64,000 bases of DNA from Phycomyces nitens (Eukaryota > Mucoromycota > Mucoromycetes > Mucorales > Phycomycetaceae). Position 1 is the first letter of the stretch; the number at the start of each line of letters is the position of its first letter. The notes below the pieces were generated by a model. It saw only the letters and a list, made by a program, of their open reading frames with translations, ran no database searches and was not told the DNA's origin. The position numbers were made by a program, and so were the translations under genes. Below are positions 59,341-64,000 of this stretch, in pieces. Location: positions 62,001-126,000 of the forward strand of contig JAHRBC010000003.1 of the NCBI GenBank assembly GCA_022702545.1. The letters run 5' to 3'.

Positions 59341-60375
59341 ATGCATCCTTTCCACATTGCCCATCCAGGTTAACAATCATCAGTTAAACTCTCTGTAATC
59401 TTATAATTTATTCTGACTCTCTCTCTTTCTATCAATCTTATAGACCTCTTTGACTCACACATCTCATTATATTATACTGTCATCGGGACCATGGTAAAAA
59501 GTCTTTTCAAATCAAAATTTTCCTTATCTGACTTTGTTAACTCTGCAATAGACCACCCCTGCCATTCACCCCATCTGCCTCTTCCATAATCTACGGCTGC
59601 TATCATGATGGTAATGCCGTTTCTTGTTCTTTATACTTTTCTATAATATTATTTCCGTTTGCTCTTTTTATCTTATAGCCCTATTCCACCCGCATGGCCT
59701 ATTATATAGCACCATCATCAGTGCCCAGGTAAAAAACTTTTTGTGTCAAAAAAAAATTTTCTTTTCTAACGTTGCTTATTCTACTTTAGGCTATCACCAT
59801 CACTGTCCACCCCATCTGCCTCTCTCATCATCTACGACTGGTTATCATAATGGTAATGCCGTTTCTTGGCCTTTATTCTTTTCCATAATATTATTCTGGC
59901 TATTTACTAATAATTTTCTATACTCTTAACAAGACACTATTATTGGCCGCCATATACCATCCCTCTACTATAATCACCAACTCTGTTTTTGGTATGTAAA
60001 TAAATTTTTCTATCACTCAATTCACCCATATTAATTTATTTTATCCTATCTCTAGTCAATCCAATCATACAAGATGCCATGTCACACAATTCAGCCCCTC
60101 TTTGTCCATTCTTATCCAATCTTTGCAATGTAAGTATAATATCCCTCGCATCTTGAATAGCACCCGCACTCTTGAATATATATCGCTAATATAACTTTTA
60201 TTATATCAGAACACTACCACAACCACCTAAATTGCCGCCAGACCCTATTTTCAGGTATTGTTCAGTAGAGAAGCACCCGATCCAAGTAGTATCAAGTAGG
60301 CTGGTAGAAGCGGCAAGGATAGACCGTAATAGTATTAGAACTCGTGTATAGAACCATTCTATTCTTTCCAATAAA
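59341..60375 (+). other. Unit 3 of G2, spliced unit with two cassette-exon pairs
   Basis: Leader with ATG 59341 (codons for MHPFHIAHP) ending at donor 59368, alpha1 59444-59493 (50 nt), beta1 59552-59610 (59), alpha2 59679-59728 (50), beta2 59790-59852 (63), gamma 59934-59991 (58), delta 60056-60129 (74), epsilon 60210-60299, AATAAA 60370-60375. Beta1 has lost its frame. In epsilon codon 60228-60230 is TAA instead of CAA, closing the terminal frame after NTTTTT. The leader ATG is ATA in elements A, B and E, so it is not a conserved start. Confidence 0.62.
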
Positions 60376-60841
60376 CACAAATATAAACCATAAACAACCT
60401 AATAAGTACGGGATATAAAATAATTGAGAGTATATCACTGGTCGAGAGTAATAAAGAGGATACCAAAATCAATAAATAATGGGCTATCTACTGTAGGCAA
60501 AGTACCTTATACTACAGTTATGTGACTTCTCAAGGGTGTAGGCAAAGGAACCTCGCCATTCTATTTTTAATAGACTTATTGAATATAATAAAATTAAAAC
60601 TGAGATTTGCATAGGTAATTCTGGTATTCACTTCAAGTTGACATATTAAGAATACTAACTCCCCTTACTAGCATCACCCCTAGTGGACTAAACACCAGTG
60701 TTTAGCGCGAAAATGCTCAGGCACAAAAGGTACCTTGTGCACTAGGCATTTGTTCACATAAACTCCAGTATATACCTTACCTTTGTCCAGGAATATACCT
60801 ACCTATATACCAGTGTATATCAAATGGTTTTCCCAGTATAC

Positions 60842-62515
60842 TTGGATTGGGTGCTTCACTACTGAACAATACCTGAAAATAGGGACCGACGGCGATTTGG
60901 GTGGTTGCGGCAGTATTCTAATACAATAAAAGTTATATTAGTGACATATATTCAAGAGTGCAGGTGTTGTTCAAGATGCGAGGTATTTTATACTTACATT
61001 GTAAGGGATGGATAAGAACGGACAAAGTGGGGCTGAGTTGTGCGGCATGGCATGGCATCTTGTATGATTAGATTGACTAGAGATGGGGTAAAGTAAATTA
61101 GTATGGGTGAATTGGGTAATAGAATAATCGATTTACATACCAGAAACAGAGTTGACAATTAAGTAGAGGGATGTTACGTGATGACCAACAATAGATTCTT
61201 ATTAAGAGTATAGAACAATATTAGTAAATAGCCAGAATAATATTATGGAAAGAGATAAAGACCAAGAAAAGGCATTACCATTATGATAACCAGTCATAGA
61301 TGATGAAGGGGCCAGATGGGGTGGACAGTGATGGCGGCGGTCTATAGTAGAATAAGAAACATTAAAGGAGAAAATAGTTTGACACGAAGAGTTTTTACCA
61401 AGCCACCAATGACGATACCATATAATAAACCATTTGAGTAGAGGAGGTCTATAAGATAAAAAGAGAGAATCAGAATAGTGTTATGGAAAGTATAAAGACT
61501 AAGAGACAGCATTACCATTATGATAACAGTTGAGGATGATGGGGAAGCCAGATGGGGTGATTGATGGTGGCGGTCTATAGTAGAATAAGAAACGTTAGAG
61601 GATAAAATAGTTTGACACAAAAATATTTTTTACCAAGCCACCAATGACGATACCATATAATAGACCATTTGAGTAGAGGAGGTCTATAAGATAAAAAGAG
61701 AGAATCAGAATAGTGTTATGGAAAGTAGAAAGACTAAGAGACAGCATTATCATTATGATAACAGTTGAGGATGATGGGGGAGCCAGATGGGGTGATTGAT
61801 GGTGGCGGTCTATAGTAGAATAAGAAATGTTAAAGGGGAAAATTATTTGACACGATTTTTTACCATGCCACTGATGACCATACCATATAATAGGCATGTG
61901 AACAGAATATGTCTATAAAATAAAAAGAGAGAATAACAATAATATTATAAAAAAGTATAGACCAAGAAATGTCATTACCATTATGATAACCAGTTGTAGA
62001 TGATGGAAGAGACAGACAGGGTGTGATGGGGGTGACCCAAGTAGAATAAACAACGTTAGAGAAAAAAAAGTTTGACACCAAAAGGTTCTTTTTTATCATG
62101 ACACTGATGACGATACCAATATAATAGACTGTGTGAGTGGCAGAAGGCTATAAGATAAAAAGAGAGGATCAGAATAATATTATAAAAAATATAAAGACCA
62201 AAAAAAGATATTACCATTATGATTACAATCGTACATGAAGGAAGAGGTAGATGGGGTGATTGGTGGTATGGTCCACAATAAAATAAGCAACGTTAGAATA
62301 GAAAATCATTTGACACAAAAATATTTTTTTAGCCCAATATTGATGATTGAACCATATAATAAAGCTGTGTGAGTTGAGGAGGTCTATAAAATAAAAAAAA
62401 GAGAGTCAGGATAATTTGCAAGATGCTAAAGACACATTCAACTGACCACGGATTGTTTGGATGAGCAATGCAGGCAGGATGTATTGGAATGAGCGCATGT
62501 TTATAAAGAAGCTAC
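60842..62515 (-). other. Unit 3 of element H, with five cassette-exon pairs
   Basis: TATA box TTTATAAA at 62507-62500, leader near 62490-62450, then five alternating alpha-like (near 62350, 62113, 61888, 61651, 61413) and beta-like (near 62250, 62015, 61785, 61550, 61310) exons, then gamma, delta and epsilon (starting about 60930). The repeats 61441-61680 and 61681-61917 are nearly identical, with a period of 237-239 bp, so the array grew by tandem duplication. Several beta copies are 59 nt and lose frame. Epsilon is interrupted by G2; its last bases and TAG are at 54028-54016 and its AATAAA at about 53943. Confidence 0.65.
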
Positions 62516-62916
62516 CGATTTTTTAGTGTAAAAAGGTGTAAAAAAGAAAGAAAAAATGGGCCCGGATATAGGAAACGAGGGAAAGGAAAAAAGAGCAAAA
62601 AAGAAAAGAATACAAGGATATATAATTTGAAACAGAGACAGAATAGGTGTAATGGATAGAATCTAAAAACAAATGGAGCCATTCATTAGTGTGTACAAGA
62701 AGTATTTGGATCCGCTCATCAAACTCTTTTTTTATAAATACTCTGTATTTTATATTCTCAAAGGCCTGTTCACACACAACACACCCTTCTGCTTCCCAAA
62801 ACCTTTCAATAAAACAAATATCAATTGTATGTATAAGACATTACATATTTTATATGAGATCCCATGAAATAAAGACAATTAACAATTGAAAATTATTATT
62901 TGATATTTTGTAGATT

Positions 62917-63182
62917 ATGGCAAACAGACATGCAATTGCTCCTCAAACAACTGACGAGTTCAGGGAATTGATGGACAGATTGACCAGTGTGGAGGCTGGT
63001 TTGTCCAATGTGACTGGAGAGGTGCGTTCTGTTGGCACCAGGCTAGCCACTATGGACACCAGGCTTGGTGTTATCATCCAAGATGGTGCCAGTACCATTG
63101 CCATCTTGGATGGTTTTGGAAATGTCCCTGGGGCAACTTCTTCTGCCCCCGTTGCTGCTGCCCCTGTTGCTGCTGCTTCCGC
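62917..63182 (+). pseudogene. P2 of element H, exon 1 only (interrupted)
   Basis: Starts MANRHAIAPQTTDEFREL, close to the G-element P2 start (MANRRALAPQ), continues through a coiled-coil-like VEAGLSNVTGEVRSVGTRLA and an Ala/Pro/Val-rich tail, and is cut after ASA by the LTR at 63183. Remaining exons are outside the window. The 400 bases before it (62520-62916) are promoter and leader DNA between unit 3 and P2. Confidence 0.85.
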
Positions 63183-63470
63183 TGTCAGGAACCAATCTAT
63201 ACAAGGAATAGGACAGGAGAAACAGGCAGAGAGTTATAGAAAGATTCCTTTATTAAAGATGTTGTTCGCTTGATCTTTCTATTGATCAAGCTCTAAGGTC
63301 ATTTATATACTTTTTAGTTCTAACTATGTTTGAGACAATTGAGAAGAGATTGGTGTTGTTGCAGAATGAAACATAGTTATGTTTCATTAATGATATTGGT
63401 TCTTTGAGAGCAATACATAGATATGAATCTGATTGTATTGTTTCAGGAATCCGATTGGTGGTTTCTGACA
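63183..63470 (-). repeat. 3' LTR of the chromovirus
   Basis: 288 bp. On the plus strand it starts TGTCAGGAACCAATC and ends GATTGGTGGTTTCTGACA, the expected TG...CA inverted ends. The flank at 63178-63182 is TCCGC; the partner target duplication is outside the window. Confidence 0.88.
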
Positions 63471-63842
63471 TTACCTCCCTCTCAAGGGTCTTGCTGTGGA
63501 AGTGCTTTGGGATGTTTCGTATTCTCGGATTTTGGCTGTGGCGTTTTCCAGATTTTCCAAAGGTTCCCAAGTTCTTTCTTCAGGGCCGTAGCCTTCCCAA
63601 TCTACTAAGTATTGTACCTTTCGATAGTGTAGGCGTTTGTCGAGTATCTCTTGTACTTCGTACTCTTGTTCATTGTTGACGATGATTGGAGGAGGAGGAG
63701 CTTGCTGGCGTGCAGACAAGTCATTCTGGGTCATTGGCTCCAAGAGAGAAACATGGAAGACGTTGTGGACGTTCATGGATGGGGGCAGTTGGATTCGAAA
63801 TGCAACAGGGTTGATTTGTTCCAATATTTTGAAGGGTCCAAG
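63471..63842 (-). pseudogene. Integrase C-terminus with chromodomain (partial pol)
   Basis: The frame begins LGPFKILEQINPVAFRIQLP, the GPF/Y module at the end of gypsy integrases, followed by VHNVFHVSLLEP and a chromodomain with VQYLVDWEGYGPEERTWEPL. This places it among chromoviruses, whose chromodomain can direct integration to marked chromatin. The upstream coding part is cut off by element X at 63843. Confidence 0.92.
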
Positions 63843-64000
63843 CACTGCAAAAATTGGTCAGTTTCACATATCTCAAAGAATATTAATTATACGTGAAAGA
63901 AAAGGTAAAATTAAAGATCAGATGTTTTTTGGTAGTTTAGACATATAGCAAAACGTTTTGTCAATGTAATTGGCTATAAAACATGTGTAGCATAAGAAAT
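63843..64000. mobile_element. Element X: left end of another CACTG-type transposon
   Basis: CACTGCAAAAATTGGTCAGT at 63843 follows the coding DNA of the chromovirus directly, with flank AAG. Only 158 bp are in the window, all AT-rich subterminal sequence without genes. Assigned from the terminus and its position inside a pol gene. Confidence 0.7.

Larger units (their letters stand above)
54029..60838. mobile_element. Element G2: CACTG-type DNA transposon with TAC target duplication
   Basis: 6810 bp, inverted near-identical copy of G1. Left end CACTGGAAAAACGGCCCTGA; right end ...AAATGGTTTTCCCAGTA, where the last base is A instead of G. TAC is duplicated at 54026-54028 and 60839-60841. It disrupts exon epsilon of unit 3 of element H. 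Transposase and P2 are both open, so it is the best-preserved G copy except for the terminal base and the unit 3 nonsense codon. Confidence 0.95.
53491..63182. mobile_element. Element H: CACTG-type DNA transposon, interrupted by G2 and a chromovirus
   Basis: Left terminus CACTGCAAAAACTGTGGGGT at 53491, only 10 bp after the end of D. The H sequence runs 53491-54028, is cut by G2, resumes at 60839 and is cut again at 63183 by an LTR retroelement inside its P2 gene, so the transposase end lies outside the window. Bases 53491-53900 are subterminal without a visible gene. The preceding flank CTC cannot be tested. Confidence 0.8.
63183..63842 (-). mobile_element. Ty3/gypsy chromovirus, 3' end (inserted in P2 of H)
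   Basis: Minus-strand LTR retroelement: 3' LTR at 63470-63183 and the end of pol at 63842-63471, interrupted at 63842 by element X. The 5' part must lie beyond the window. The LTR is bounded by the inverted repeat TGTCAGRAACC. A candidate polypurine tract GAGAGGGAGG precedes the LTR on the coding strand. Confidence 0.92.

Noticed and set aside
59341..59368. ATG in the leader of unit 3 of G2 as the start codon of a long protein
   Set aside because: The ATG is ATA in A, B and E, and E has a stop in the leader frame, so it is not a conserved start.
6075..60838. Inversion of the whole interval between G1 and G2
   Set aside because: Each element has its own matched target duplication (CAT/CAT and TAC/TAC), so no exchange between them is recorded.
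1..64000. CRISPR arrays, prokaryotic operons, rRNA
   Set aside because: No direct-repeat arrays with spacers, no ribosome-binding sites or rRNA sequence; spliced genes and Pol III tRNA signals show a eukaryotic genome.

Overview
The window is a eukaryotic, AT-rich, repeat-dominated stretch, most probably from an early-diverging filamentous fungus (Mucoromycota-like). This is inferred from 45-90 nt GT-AG introns, a nuclear tRNA-Ile(AAU), chromovirus and Tc1 elements, and Tnp2-type transposases; no host protein-coding gene is visible. Nearly all of it is a nest of transposons inside transposons, dominated by one superfamily of 6.1-6.8 kb DNA elements. These begin CACTG and end CAGTG, make 3-bp target duplications, and encode a CACTA/EnSpm (Tnp2/Transposase_21, Plavaka-like) transposase.

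Layout: element 1 (before 1 to 5776); short duplicated host DNA; element G1 (6075-12888); a palindromic tract and a truncated right end G3 (to 14095); tRNA-Ile (14170-14243, minus); three abutting LTRs starting 10 bp upstream of the tRNA; a gag-protease-only LTR retroelement (16278-39331) split by elements A (17469-23969), C (23970-28266 plus 35612-37487) and B (29111-35611); 160 bp of unassigned DNA; element D (39492-53480) carrying a Tc1 element (40114-41722) and element E (43557-49810) inside its transposase gene; element H (53491 to past 63182) carrying G2 (54029-60838) and a chromovirus end (63183-63842); and the start of element X (63843-64000).

Each complete CACTG element has three transcription units. 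One is a four-exon transposase gene (956-961 aa in intact copies) reading inward from one end. The second is a convergent four-exon gene, P2 (about 305 aa), that I do not recognise; its place and basic/coiled-coil character suggest a TNPA-like DNA-binding partner. The third, unit 3, is spliced and divergent from P2, reading out toward the other end. It has a TATA box, a variable number of paired cassette exons (1, 2 or 5 pairs) and a conserved terminal reading frame. B and G2 look most intact in transposase and P2.

Two reconstructions are supported by base-exact junctions. First, A and B are near-identical inverted copies whose target duplications are swapped (TCT/AAT and AGA/ATT), and the gag gene and element C are split accordingly, so recombination between A and B inverted 23970-29110. 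Second, undoing this restores a single retroelement with a -1 frameshift site between gag and protease and no reverse transcriptase. Nonsense mutations across the elements are consistent with C:G to T:A changes.
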